A stretch of DNA of 64,000 bases, taken from the NCBI RefSeq assembly GCF_028476545.1, contig NW_026733833.1:1-64000 (forward strand). The letters run 5' to 3'. The stretch is from Physella acuta. Its lineage: Eukaryota; Mollusca; Gastropoda; Physidae. Both the position numbers and the translations under genes were made by a program. Numbering within the stretch: the stretch's first letter is position 1; every line of letters begins with the position of its first letter. This document shows, piece by piece, positions 1 through 10,538 of the stretch. The notes below the pieces were generated by a model that was given only the letters and a program-made list of their open reading frames with translations, ran no database searches and had not been told where the DNA came from.

Positions 1-427
1 GGATCTACAGCTCCCATGTAAACTTTCACCAGAAGCCTGATCTACAGCTCCCATGTAAACTTTCACCAGAAGCCGGATCTACAGCTCCCATGTAAGCCTT
101 CACCAGAAGCCGGATCTACAGCTCCCATGTAAACTTTCACCAGAAGCCGGAATTACAGCTCCCATGTAAACGTCCACCAGAAGCCGGATCTACAGCTCCC
201 ATGTAAACCTTCACCAGAAGCCTGATCTACAGCTCCCATGTAAACCTTCACCAAAAGCCGGAATTACAGCTCCCATGTAAACGTCCACCAGAAGCCGGAT
301 CTACAGCTCCCATGTAAACCTTCACCAGAAGCCTGATCTACAGCTCCCATGTAAACCTTCACCAGAAGCCGGATCTACAGCGCCCATGTAAACCTTCACC
401 AAAAGCCGGAATTACAGCCCCCCCATG
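1..427. repeat. 37-bp tandem minisatellite
   Basis: About eleven copies of a 37-bp unit containing CTCCCATGTAAACTTTCACC followed by AGAAGCC. The first two units start at 2 and 39, so the period is exactly 37. Units differ by a few substitutions (gatctacag or gaattacag; actttc, accttc or acgtcc). The array runs off the left edge of the window, so its full length is unknown. No gene is visible in it. Confidence 0.95.
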
Positions 428-957
428 AAAGTGATATCGCTAAGTCCTTGTACTTTACGAGAAAATGTTAGAAAACTTCATCCGACAAGTCTAGTCGAAG
501 CTCCTTAAGGCCGATTACGTCCAATTTAAAATGTATTAGCAAGTAAATTTAGTACCGTATTTACCCTATGAAGTGCGCCGTTTCCTGTTGGTCACCGCTA
601 GATCTAGTATTCCACCCAATATCAGCGCTGTTATTATATTGCTATTGCCATGGTTTTTTGTTGTCACAAGGGAGAATATTGTATGAAGTGCGGTATTGAA
701 TACAATTGGGTCATTAGGTGGGGGGGGGGGGCGGGGGTGGGAGGGGAGGGTATGGGGTGCAACAGGTGCAGTATCGCAAGGTGTCATGACACCTCCCCCA
801 CTTTCCCCCCGCTCCATTGTTAACGAACATGATATGTTAAAACTGAAAAGTTAACTCTCAGTCTTTGACGCTGATTAGCAGCACTATTTCTGTGTTCTCA
901 ATAACTATTGCTTTCTACCTTGGTCTCACTATATTAAGTAAAGTGACTTATCGAACC
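428..957. other. Intergenic, no gene seen
   Basis: AT-rich single-copy-looking sequence with one purine block of G runs at about 719-750. The small frame through it is driven by the G/C tract and has no coding character. Confidence 0.6.
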
Positions 958-961
958 TGAC

Positions 962-1151
962 AGTCCAGGTGAAGAAGAGTTCAATTGTTTCAGTGAAATC
1001 GGCATATAAAGTGATCTAACCTCCTTTACTTTCCATAACATGAGTCATGCACTCATCATAGCCGGTGGTTTGTGGGATGTTTCAAAGACATGAGTCCAGG
1101 ATTCGAACTTGAGACTTTAGGGTTAGCGGTCTACTATCCAACCACGCCGCC
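962..1151 (-). repeat. tRNA-derived SINE (family A), degraded
   Basis: Read on the minus strand this begins with a tRNA-like head (B-box-like TTCGAATCC just inside) and continues into the family body that ends in CTTCACCTGGAC. It matches the family A copies near 29.2, 30.9, 41.1, 43.4, 45.1 and 57.2 kb, with many substitutions. Family A is described most fully at 41075-41328. Confidence 0.7.
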
Positions 1152-1250
1152 CCCCCTTCCCCCACCTTAGTCTTAAAATAATGGCTCTATAAAAACAAAA
1201 CTATATGTTTTAAATGCAACAAAAACAAAACTATATGTTTTACATTACTA

Positions 1251-1380
1251 TGGGACTGCGTGGTCGAGAAATGAAGAGATGACAGTTGCCCAAGAAGTCT
1301 GGAATTCGGATCCCGGACTCTAGTCAGAGGACAACCTAGCTATGATGGGTACCTGATCTACGTAAGAAGAAGTAAATTAG
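1251..1380 (+). repeat. SINE family A fragment
   Basis: Begins GGGACTGCGTGGTCGAG, a tRNA-like A-box region, and later carries the family phrase GATGGGTACCTGATCTACGT. The copy is diverged and lacks the 3' half. It lies head to head with the copy at 962-1151. Confidence 0.55.
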
Positions 1381-1385
1381 GGGTG

Positions 1386-1911
1386 GGCGTGCTAATTACC
1401 ACACTATCCCTGTATTTACACATGTCACATAAACATATGCTCTCTAGTACCGTATTTCCCGCAAGGTTCAAAATATGATCTTCACTTTACCTATTTTCCA
1501 CTCAACAATGTCATTCTAAAGTTTGCTTCAACCCCTTTCGAGTCCTAAGTTATCTTTAACCAGGCTTATCTCATTCAATGACAAAACCGTTTTTTATCTC
1601 CGCGATCTTATAAGAATATTATAAGGGCCAAACTCATGGTAATGTAGAAGCTCTGTGTCTTAAAATATACAATTTTGATCTCGCTATTTGTATGTGATGA
1701 ATTTTTTTACTTTAGCTTGCCAGCTTTGTTTTTGTGAGGAATTGTGTATTGATATAAGTAAATATAGAAATCTATCTTGACTGCATTGAACAAAACCATT
1801 AAACTATGGGAGATGTAATTGTCTTATATCGAATGGCTCTTGATATTTTAACCTTGTAATATAAAGTGTTTCATTCCTCTTTTTGCCAGCTAATTGTCTA
1901 GTGCAACATAG
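1386..1911. other. AT-rich intergenic, no gene seen
   Basis: No open frame, RNA gene or clear repeat is visible. It leads directly into the 23-bp minisatellite. Confidence 0.6.
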
Positions 1912-3012
1912 AACTTACTCCTTCTAGTGAGTTGTAGAACCTGTTTCTTGTAAGTTGTAGAACCTGCTTCTAGTGAGTTGTAGAACCTACTTCTAGTGAG
2001 TTGTAGAACCTGCTTATAATGAGTTGTAGAACCTACTTCTAGTGAGTTGTAGAACCTGCTTCTAGAGAGTTGTAGAACCTACTTCTAGTGAGTTGTAGAA
2101 CCTGCTTCTGGTGAGTTGTAGAACTTGCTTCTAGTGAGTTGTAGAACCTGCTTCTAGTGAGTTATAGAACCTGTTTCTAGTGAGTTGTAGAACCTGTTTC
2201 TAGTGAGTTATAGAACCTGCTTCTAGTGAGTTATAGAACCTGCTTCTAGTGAGTTGTAGAACCTACTTCTAGTGAGTTGTAGAACCTGCTTATAATGAGT
2301 TGTAGAACCTACTTCTAGTGAGTTGTAGAACCTGCTTCTAGAGAGTTATAGAACCTACTTCTAGTGAGTTGTAGAACCTGCTTCTGGTGAGTTGTAGAAC
2401 TTGCTTCTAGTGAGTTGTAGAACCTGCTTCTAGTGAGTTATAGAACCTGTTTCTAGTGAGTTGTAGAACCTGTTTCTAGTGAGTTATAGAACCTGCTTCT
2501 AGTGAGTTGTAGAACCTACTTCTAGTGAGTTGTAGAACCTGCTTCTAGTGAGTTGTAGAACCTGCTTCTAGAGAGTTATAGAACCTGCTTATAATGAGTT
2601 GTAGAACCTGTTTCTAGTGAGTTATAGAACCTGCTTCTAGTGAGTTATAGAACCTGCTTCTAGTGAGTTGTAGAACCTACTTATAATGAGTTGTAGAACC
2701 TGCTTCTAGTGAGTTATAGAACCTGCTTCTAGTGAGTTGTAGATCCTGCTTATAATGAGTTGTAGAACCTGCTAATAATGAGTTGTAGAACCTACTTCTA
2801 GTGAGTTATAGAACCTGCTTCTAGTGAGTTGTGGAACCTGCTTCTGGGCAGTTGTAGAACCTGCTTCTGGGCAGTTGTAGAACCTGCTTCTAGTGAGTTG
2901 TAGAACTTGCTTCTAGTGAGTTGTAGAACTTGCTTCTAGTGAGTTGTAGAACTTGCTTCTAGTGAGTTGTAGATCCTGCTTCTAGTGAGTTGTAGAACTT
3001 GCTTCTAGTTAG
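1912..3012. repeat. 23-bp minisatellite with 276-bp higher-order period
   Basis: About 48 copies of a 23-bp unit built on GTTGTAGAACCTGCTTCTAG plus TGA. Variants (ttata for ttgta, cttataatg for cttctagtg, ctggtg, ctagag) recur in order. The TGCTTATAAT variant at 2011 recurs at 2287, exactly 12 units later, and the neighbouring variants also recur. The array therefore grew partly by duplicating 276-bp blocks. Near the right end two units carry CTGGGCAG. Confidence 0.95.
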
Positions 3013-3383
3013 TTCGATAGTGAATTTGTAACTATCTACTAGCTAAGAAATATAGAAAAATATTTTTTTGTTAATTAAACTATGTATAATAGCTGGGTTT
3101 AAAAAAAAAAAAATTTGCTTGCCTTCCTACACCCCCACCACTCGCCTGTGTGATTATTCACCCCCTCATATCCTTTGATATTGTGATTATACCCTGACAC
3201 CCCACACTTGTGAGTTTACACACTGCCCCCCCCCTACCAATTTATCTAAGTGACAACAATGTGCATCCCCCCTCACACCCCCACACACACCCATCTCCAT
3301 GATTCTGTTTAACCCTTTACATCTTTTACCTACCATTGTGTTGGTTGTGTACAAACACTCCCAACCCTCAGTATCCTTACTAA
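3013..3383. other. C-rich and AT-rich intergenic
   Basis: Contains an A run at about 3101-3113 followed by a pyrimidine-rich, C-tract-rich stretch. Proline-rich frames here are simple-sequence artefacts. Confidence 0.55.
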
Positions 3384-3732
3384 CAGAGGCGTAGCGAGGG
3401 GGGGGGGGGGGGGGGTGGCGGGGGGTGCGGACCGCACCGGGTAACATCATTTAGGGGGGTGACACCAAGGCAAAAAATAGCAAAATATATAGAGAAAAAC
3501 TTGAGGGGGTGCAAATCGAAAGTTTGAGGGGGGGGGGGGAGCAAATCAAAAGTTTGAGGGGGGACTGCAAATCGAAAGTTTGAGGGGGGGGGGTGCAACT
3601 CCAAAGTTAGAAGGGGGGGGTGCAAATCGAAAGTTTGAAGGGGGGTTCAAATCGTAAACTGGTCAGCGACCCTCTTGGGGGTGTCACCATTGAGTGCCTT
3701 ACCGGGTGACACCCGACCTCGCTACGCCACTG
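3384..3732. mobile_element. hAT-like MITE, family B
   Basis: The ends are inverted repeats: CAGAGGCGTAGCGAGG at the left and CCTCGCTACGCCACTG at the right. The flanks are CTTACTAA and ACTACTAA, matching at 6 of 8 positions, as expected of an old 8-bp target duplication. The inside has tandem G-rich units reading gcaaatcgaaagtttgaggg. It has no coding capacity. CAG...CTG ends of this kind with 8-bp duplications are characteristic of hAT elements, and this end resembles the Tip100-type. Confidence 0.85.
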
Positions 3733-4010
3733 ACTACTAACAATACCCTCCCCCTCAGTATCAGTCCTAACACCCCCACCCCCAAAGTCCCTCCCCTTCT
3801 TATAACTACTAATACTCCCACCCCTCAATATGACTGCTAACACCCCCACCTCTTTCTGTCCAAGAGCCACCCCCTCCCCCATACGAGTTCCGTCAGTGTG
3901 CCAACACCGTGTAGTTTACAACCCAAATGCCGTTTATTTTAACACGTTGTAAATTAGATCTACCCCCTCTTCTCCCACCCCCCACCCCCTCCCCCACACA
4001 CAAGCCCAAT
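3733..4010. other. Pyrimidine-rich intergenic
   Basis: CT/CA-rich sequence with degenerate repeats of the type CACCCCCACCCC. No gene is seen. Confidence 0.5.
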
Positions 4011-4450
4011 ATCCGGCCACTTCAGAGTTTTGGCCTATGAATAGATCTTATTTCCGGTGCGCGATCTGGTAATTGCCTTTACGGTATTTTCTGAAAAAAA
4101 AAAATTTTCTTTTTTTTTTCGGTAGGGACAGTTTTAACTGAAAGTGATAAAATATGTTATGGTTTAAGATTGGTGTCAAGTTGATAAGAGGATACAATAT
4201 TTGAAGGGGGAAAAAGTGACTTTGTCAAATGGAGAAAAATTCCTGTTTATACGAAATTATGTTGATGTATTTATTGGTGATTAATTACGCCTGGGTTTTT
4301 TTAGAAAGGGGAGTTTGGCGGCCAATGAATAGAGGAGGAGAGGGGGGGGGAAGTTGGGGGTAAGCGGAAAGAAAGATTTAACTTAAATAATTTTATTTCG
4401 AAAAATGTGTTTTATGCTAGGCCTATACATAATCTACCCCACTCCCAGCC

Positions 4451-4560
4451 CAAAGGCGTCGCGACCCACTCCTGCGCCGGGGCAAATTATCAATTTAACA
4501 TCCGTCTCTCCCCCCCCCCCCCCCCCCCCCCGTTGCCCCCCCCCCCCCCACCCCGTAATT
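4451..4560. mobile_element. Fragment of hAT-like MITE family B
   Basis: Starts CAAAGGCGTCGCGACCC and continues with GGGGCAAATTATCAATTT, matching the left part of the family B copy at 45451. It runs into C tracts, and no matching right end is evident. Confidence 0.5.
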
Positions 4561-4765
4561 TACAAATAGATATTCACGTTGATGAAAAAGCTCCCCTTCT
4601 CCTTTAATTTGGAAAGGTCGGGGCACTTTTTAGCAGCCACTTTCCCATTTTATTATGGTGCAACACAATATGATGTAGAAAAACAGTTAAATAAGTCAGT
4701 ACATCCCAGTAGCAGTCTATTTAATTTCGACTGCGAATAATTAAGTAATGCAGCTTAGCTTTGAG

Positions 4766-4766
<1 letters not shown>

Positions 4767-4859
<93 letters not shown>
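4767..4859. repeat. (TA)n microsatellite
   Basis: Uninterrupted TA dinucleotides over roughly 90 bp. The Ile-Tyr frame through it is an artefact. Confidence 0.97.
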
Positions 4860-4861
<2 letters not shown>

Positions 4862-4988
4862 GTGTTTGGTGCCCACCTATGAATAAAAATAGAATAAAAT
4901 ATATAAATTGGGCACTGCCTTTCTACTCCTCCCCCTACCCGCCCCACCCCACCCGTTTCGCGGTGGAGAATGAAAAGTGGTATGTAAT

Positions 4989-5112
4989 TAGGAGAGACAG
5001 CTTCAAAATCAAAGAACTTCTAACTTGTAGTTTGTTAGACAAAGGCTATGGAAGCAAATCCAGAAGGAAAAGCAGGCTGAAATCGGAGTCAACGGCGTAT
5101 AAATGCCCATTA
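4989..5112 (+). repeat. SINE family B body fragment
   Basis: Matches the body of the SINE at 28262-28520: GACAAAGGCTATGGAAGCAA followed by AAAAGCAGGCTGAAATCGGA. The tRNA-like head is missing or too diverged to see. It is followed at 5155-5185 by a short piece (CAACTCTACTTCACCTGCTC) from the 3' part of family A. Confidence 0.7.
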
Positions 5113-5189
5113 CATGCTGACACAATACTTTATTGAAGAAAAAAAAAGAAAATCCAGGTCAACTCTACTTCACCTGCTCCATATACTTT

Positions 5190-5646
5190 TAGATCTTAAA
5201 CCTCAAATTCCCTTCCACGTTTATTAATAATGTAATGAACATTTTTTTTTACCTCCCACGGCGTCAGCTATTTCACACACGTTTAATCTCACACTATGTT
5301 GCCTATGCAATTTTTTCTTTTTATCAATAACCTAAAAAGCAAACACGTAACACAAAACCCATTGGAAATGAACGCGTTTCCCCTTGCTATTGAAAGCGCT
5401 GACAGCTCCCATGTTCTGGATCTTTCTATGCCTGTTTAACCTGTTCAGGTAATCCAGTTAAACCTGTACTGGAATGGCAGGTTGAGGTAGGATGGGGGGG
5501 GGGGGAGGGGGTGGGGCACTAATGACTAGTTTAATGAAATTTTGATAATTGTGGGGTAAAAGTTATTAAACGAACGAGACAGCGAAAACAAGTTTTAGCA
5601 GTGGGATTATTTAAATTCTAAAAATAGAATTCAGATGGCTGAAGAT
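5190..5646. other. Intergenic, no gene seen
   Basis: AT-rich sequence with a G tract at about 5493-5515. Confidence 0.5.
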
Positions 5647-5833
5647 CAGTGTTTCTTCCAGACATTTTTCTTCGGGTGGGGGGGGGGGGGGGGTTACTTG
5701 ACATTTTCGACATTTCCGAAGGGGGGGGGGCGGTCTACATTTCCCGAGGGGGGGGGGGGGGCGACACTAGTAAAAGTATATGTTTACTATATAAATTCCA
5801 TCTCGTTCGAAGAAATGCCTGGGAGAAACTCTG
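5647..5833. mobile_element. hAT-like MITE, family A
   Basis: The left end CAGTGTTTCTTCCAGAC pairs with the right end GCCTGGGAGAAACTCTG. The flanks CTGAAGAT and CAGAAGAT match at 7 of 8, an 8-bp target duplication. The inside is the family's G-run blocks around a conserved AT core (gtaaaagtatatgtttac then atataaattccatctcg). The glycine-rich frame crossing it is an artefact. Confidence 0.85.
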
Positions 5834-6077
5834 CAGAAGATACATTATTTTTCCTTAGTTTAAAAGTGGTAGTGGTATGGTGGGTTAAGCGTGGGGGGGG
5901 GGGGGGGGTAGAAGATGGGTGTAGGATGGACCGCCTGCGTCAAAACGGCCTAAGACAAAAACGACCCCGGACGAACCGCCAACGTGTCTTACCCCCACCC
6001 CCTTCACCAACGATGTACTAAATTTATAGGCAAGACACAAAAGATGGCATGGTCAAACGGGTGAATGTCTTATCACC

Positions 6078-6244
6078 CAGTGTTTCTTTCATACTTTTTC
6101 TCGAGGGGGGGGCACTTGAAATTTTCGAAGGGGGGGGGGGGGGGTGGTGAGTTGGGGGAATAAAATTTCCCTTGGCGGCGGACACTGTTTAAAAGTATAT
6201 ATTTTCTACATAATTTCGGAAAGAGATGCCTGGCAGAAACTCTG
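6078..6244. mobile_element. hAT-like MITE, family A
   Basis: Left end CAGTGTTTCTTTCATAC, right end GATGCCTGGCAGAAACTCTG. The flanks TTATCACC and GTAGCACC match at 6 of 8. It has the same G-rich interior and AT core as the copy at 5647. A SINE family A piece abuts its right flank. Confidence 0.8.
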
Positions 6245-6251
6245 GTAGCAC

Positions 6252-6375
6252 CTAACCCTGATGGGTATCTGACTTACGTTAGGGACTGTAAAGTCGGTTA
6301 GGCAAAGTGCTGTCCACACTACGCCTTCTCATACAGAGGTCACCGGTGACTCTACTTCACCTGACGCCTGGTGAA
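6252..6375 (+). repeat. SINE family A, 3' part
   Basis: Contains CTGATGGGTATCTGACTTAC, then gcaaagtgctgtccacactac and ctctacttcacctga, in family order. The tRNA-like head is absent. Confidence 0.7.
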
Positions 6376-6380
6376 AAAGA

Positions 6381-7739
6381 GACCTTTACTACCCTCAGCC
6401 TACTGATACATATAACTCGTAAAGCCATAAAACTAAATGGAAAAAAAAAAACTAGCTTATTAGCATTTTCCTCACCAGAGAAAAAAATGCAAAACATCGT
6501 CAGAACGTTTAACGCTTATCAAAATCAAATAAATTCAAAACAAATTTAAACAATTAAGGGTTGTTGTTTTATTTTTGCGTGACTTCCCACAAACATCAAC
6601 ATTTTTTTTTACAAAGCAACTGCGCTAATTTGTGCCATCTCGCGTGTTTCTAAACGTAATTAATAATAATAACATATTTTAACCAATCTCGGGTCTGCAG
6701 CAAGGGTGAAGGCACTCACCCCCCCCCCCCCCCCACCCACTGGCTGCAATTTTCTTAACCGTGTATTAATAGCACCAGTCATGGCGGCACTGCTGTGACC
6801 GCTTAACACAAGTCCTGGGCATTGACCCTACCGTTGGTCAGTAGCTAGCGGATAGTACAATGACCCGCAGTCGATCAAGCTTTTGGATTGTATGGTGGCG
6901 CACCAGTAGCCGCCATTTTTCTTTAAAGCTTCTAATTTAAATTTGGCGTTTGAAATAGTATGTGTGGTTAAATGAAATTTAATCTTTAAAAAATGTTACT
7001 TTTCTAACTATCACGTGTAAAAGACATTAGAATTTGACGTTGCTGTGTTTACGTTTGTGTGTCGTTTTACCTGATTATCTCCCCTAATTTGTCCCCTTAT
7101 TTGATTGGTTGTTGTTTTCTCATATATTTACCATGACCTATGACCCAGCAGGCACATGATTAAAAATGACACGTTGGATGTGCAAAGCAAATCTCAACAA
7201 TAGTCCCACTAATGACATTTATCCTTTAGACCTTTGTTAGGCGTAGATTTATAATATTTATTTACTGATGCTCGTTTAAAAGTGAGTCGACTATATATCA
7301 CCGTGTCAGTGATGATGCGACGGAGAAGCAGACGGTGGCTTTTTAGCAATGTATGTAAATATCAAAATATATAGGGCCTAGATAATGTTGAATGAAACTT
7401 TAGTGATTTAGATTTTTTTTTTCAGTTTAGTTTTATAATTTTATATATTATACTATGGATGGTATTTACAGATTTTAGATTAGATCTAGAATCTTATTAT
7501 TATAAAGTTAAGGGCGTTTAATGATTTAATATTTTCCTAAAGGTATGCCTACTTGTTTTGAGATTACAAATAATAACTCTGTTTTATTGCTATATAATTA
7601 TAAAGCAATTTTTATGTTTTTGTTTTCTGCTTGTTAAAAATTATGTTTATCATAAATAGCACCCACCCACCAAAATGACCGATAACATGATTGTCATGTG
7701 ACTACAGAGAACATGATTTTTCATTGGGTTTCTATTTAT
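6381..7739. other. AT-rich intergenic
   Basis: No gene is recognised. There is a C tract at about 6720-6735 and GCCGCCATTTTT at 6910, which resembles a YY1 site. An inverted CCAAT box (TTGATTGGTT) lies near 7100. The last 600 bp lead into the promoter-like stretch at 7740-8120. Confidence 0.4.
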
Positions 7740-8120
7740 AGCTCATTCGAGTTGCCCGCTCCCGCTGTTTTTATTCGCCTTCTTTCTCTCGCCCTCGTCG
7801 ATATCTAATTTGTATTTTGAAATATAATAACAAAAAAAAATTAACGCCACTTCGCTTTTTTTTTCCATACACAGAATACTTCGACTAGGCGGAAATATTG
7901 ACCTTATGAAGCCACCACACACTTGCAGTTTGTGCTCTCGTGGCAAAGAATGTTAGAGACACTGCACTAGCAGTCGATACCATGGGGGGACGAGAGCAAT
8001 CAGACACAGCCTAGTCCTAAGAGGACAGAACCGTTGCAAAGCGCACGGTTGCGTTGGAAGCGAAACAGGCGGAAGGCTTGTTCGAGTGGGCGTGGTGAGC
8101 CACAATGGACGAACGTTGCT
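7740..8120 (+). promoter_or_regulatory. CpG-richer promoter/5' UTR-like stretch
   Basis: CpG dinucleotides are clearly denser than in the surrounding AT-rich sequence (ccgctcccgctg, cgccctcgtcgatatc, gcgcacggttgcgttgg). It ends at a strong splice donor, GTGAGT, at 8121. A possible acceptor (ccatacacag) ends at 7872, so part of it could be an internal 5' UTR exon rather than the transcription start. A 10-codon upstream frame starts at about 7981. The orientation is inferred from the donor. Confidence 0.35.
8105..8120 (+). CDS. Candidate first coding exon of a host gene
   Basis: ATG at 8105 has a purine at -3 and G at +4. An in-frame TGA lies at 8096, so it would be a true start. The five codons read MDERC plus one base, then the donor GTGAGT at 8121, giving phase 1. 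The next well-formed plus-strand exon (37892) opens with two bases that complete a codon in its only open frame. Product not recognised. An alternative donor at about 8095 would remove this ATG. Confidence 0.3.
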
Positions 8121-8279
8121 GTGAGTAGAGTTAAGCTTTTCATTTACGTTTTTTTTTCGGCTAAAGTTATTTTGATTTGTTAGATAACTACATTACTTTT
8201 GTGTGAGAATAAACGCATTACATTTCTACAGTGTTAATCACAATGAAGTGTCTATCTTGTTACTCTTGTAGTTTAAAAA

Positions 8280-8460
8280 TAGATCTAGACTAGAGTCTAG
8301 AGAATCTAGATCCGTAAGATCGGGTTTAACTTAAGAGGCCTATTTCTATTATTTTGTCAATAATCATAATGGCTGCCGTGCGAAATAACCATAGATTTAT
8401 AATACTAGATCTAGATCTAGATCAAGCTTCTAGATATCAGATCTTGATCTAGGCAATCTA
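8280..8460. repeat. AGATCTAGAT-rich stretch
   Basis: The palindromic words TCTAGA and AGATCT recur many times here (tagatctagactagagtctag, ctagatctagatctagatca). The same word is dense again at about 31930-32040 and 32370. Its function is unknown; it could be a remnant of a short palindromic repeat. Confidence 0.5.
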
Positions 8461-9229
8461 AACTCAAAGTGACAAAGTCTTATGTCTTATGGGTAGGCAG
8501 TTTGATGAAAAATTAAAAATATTTTTTTTTTTTTTAAAGTATCAGTAATAGCTAGGACAATGGTAAACTAAGTCAATTTAGCATATATAAACTTTCTGTG
8601 CAAAGTCATTATGACTGAAAAAAAATTCCAAAGTCATGGGTCCGTGTGGCATAGCTAATGAAGAAAAAACTCCTAGACCTGTGACCTGATTTCATGAGTG
8701 GATATCTGGATTATTTTTTAACATTTTTCAATGAAACTTAACAGAAGCATATTAAAATAGCTTAGAAATGAATGTAGATAGCTAAAAGTAACCAAGATTG
8801 ATTAATAACTTTAAAAAAAAATATTAATGAATAAGGTTGGCAGATATTGGAAATACCAAAAATTGGCCTTATAGTTTTAATTTTAAGATGATCCATATTT
8901 ATGTATTTTAATTATTTACACTGTGCACAACTGTAGATAGTTGACTATGGGAGTCTATATTTTAAAATATAGGTGTCTCCTTTTAATAAATGGGTGTTTC
9001 CTTTCTATAGAGGATAATTACACTAAATTCAGTAAATTGACCTAACATTTTTTTAGGTACAAGTGACACAACAGTGTGCATAAATATAAAAGAAACTTTA
9101 TGAAATTAGATTTAAACAATTGTGAATGTCCCCTCCTCCTTTCTCATCCTGGACTGGGGACCAGGCAATGGTGGAGTTACACAACACAATAGACACAATA
9201 ATCAATAACAAACAAGTATAATTTTACAA
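8461..9229. other. AT-rich intergenic, no gene seen
   Basis: No coding frame or recognised repeat. It could lie inside the left (3') part of the transposon encoded at 10539-13481, but I could not find a terminal repeat. Confidence 0.4.
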
Positions 9230-9660
9230 TTATCAAATAGGCCTATGTATAATGTATGTACATATTTACACAAACAAGACAATACACATTTATTTAATGT
9301 ACATGTCAATGAAGTTAAAAAAGTTTAAAATCAGTTATATGAACCAGCATTTCTGTACGACACAACACAGACATCAAGTTATCAGTAAATTATTCTAAAA
9401 TGCAATGTTTTGTGTACATATTTACACATACAAGACAATAAAATTGTAATCAATATACATGTCAATGAAGTTGATGAACCAGCATTTCTGTACAATGCAA
9501 AACAGAGGACAAGTAACAAGTGAATTCTTAAAAAATCCAATGTTTTATGTACATATTTACACATTCAAGACAATAAAAATTGTAATTAATGTACATGTCA
9601 TTTAAGTTGGAAAAGTCAAAATAAAAAAAAAATATATACATAAACCAGCAGTTTTGTGTT
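9230..9660. repeat. About three imperfect copies of a ~130-155-bp repeat
   Basis: Each unit carries GTACATATTTACACATACAA, gacaataaaa, tgtacatgtcaatgaagtt and gaaccagcatttctgtac. Anchors near 9264, 9420 and 9553 give unequal spacing. It lies 3' of the transposase gene, beside the 139-bp array. Confidence 0.8.
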
Positions 9661-9773
9661 TTTTAAACATTAAGGTTGGCATTAATTTGTCTTCAGTGTT
9701 CAGATTCACCGTGACGTATTGCAATACCTAACATTCATTTCAGTTCAAATTTTTAAAACTCTTGATGGTTTTA

Positions 9774-10258
9774 GCCAGACAACTTACCTCTGACAATGTA
9801 ATATGTCAGTGGTGTGTATTATATTGAATGGCAAACTGACTATGATGTTCAGAATCAACATGATGTAGTATAAAACAGATTAACATTTTACAGTCAGCTA
9901 CTGTAAACTTTAGCCAGACAACTTACCTCTGACAATGTAATATGTCAGTGGTGTGTATTATATTGAATGGCAAACTGACTATGATGTTCAGAATCAACAT
10001 GATGTAGTATAAAACAGATTAACATTTTGCAGTCAGCCATTGTAAACTTTAGCCAGACAACTTACCTCTGACAATGTAATATGTCAGTGGTGTGTATTAT
10101 ATTGAATGGCAAACTGACTATGATGTTCAGAATCAACATGATGTAGTATAAAACAGATTAACATTTTGCAGTCAGCCATTGTAAACTTTAGCCAGACAAC
10201 TTACCTCTGACAATGTAATATGTCAGTGGTGTGTATTATATGGAATGGCAAACTGACT
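9774..10258. repeat. 139-bp tandem repeat, about 3.5 copies
   Basis: GCCAGACAACTTACCTCTG occurs at 9774, 9913, 10052 and 10191, exactly 139 bp apart, and the units are nearly identical. Each unit holds the inverted repeat CTGACA-8 nt-TGTCAG (first at 9790-9809). The array ends about 280 bp from the transposase stop codon, so it could be subterminal transposon sequence. That role is inferred. Confidence 0.95.
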
Positions 10259-10538
10259 TTCATTTTTAATTGTTTAAATCAATGTTTGGTATTGCAACAC
10301 AACTGTAATTTTTACAAAATCTATAAACACATAACTGTGTAAAAATAAATAAACACATGTAACAAAAAACTAGGTAAAAATGTATGTGCACCATAAGTAA
10401 TAGGACATTAAATATTAAAAAATTATATTACATAAAAAAGAGAAACAACAAAGTAAAGAAGTATATACAATAGTGAGACTTTATCAGGGGTGGCCCATTA
10501 TAACATGGACACATAGGCAGTTCTTGGGGACAGTCAAC

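Noticed and set aside
1-427. Possible CRISPR array
   Set aside because: Units are contiguous with no unique spacers, so it is an ordinary minisatellite.
3187-3882. Several 80-90-codon minus-strand frames
   Set aside because: They are formed by C/G tracts and the family B MITE, with no domain or consistent start.
5635-6021. 128-codon plus-strand frame
   Set aside because: It runs through a family A MITE; glycine runs come from G tracts.
6910-6925. YY1-like GCCGCCATTTTT
   Set aside because: A single short match in AT-rich DNA is expected by chance; no nearby start site or exon supports it.
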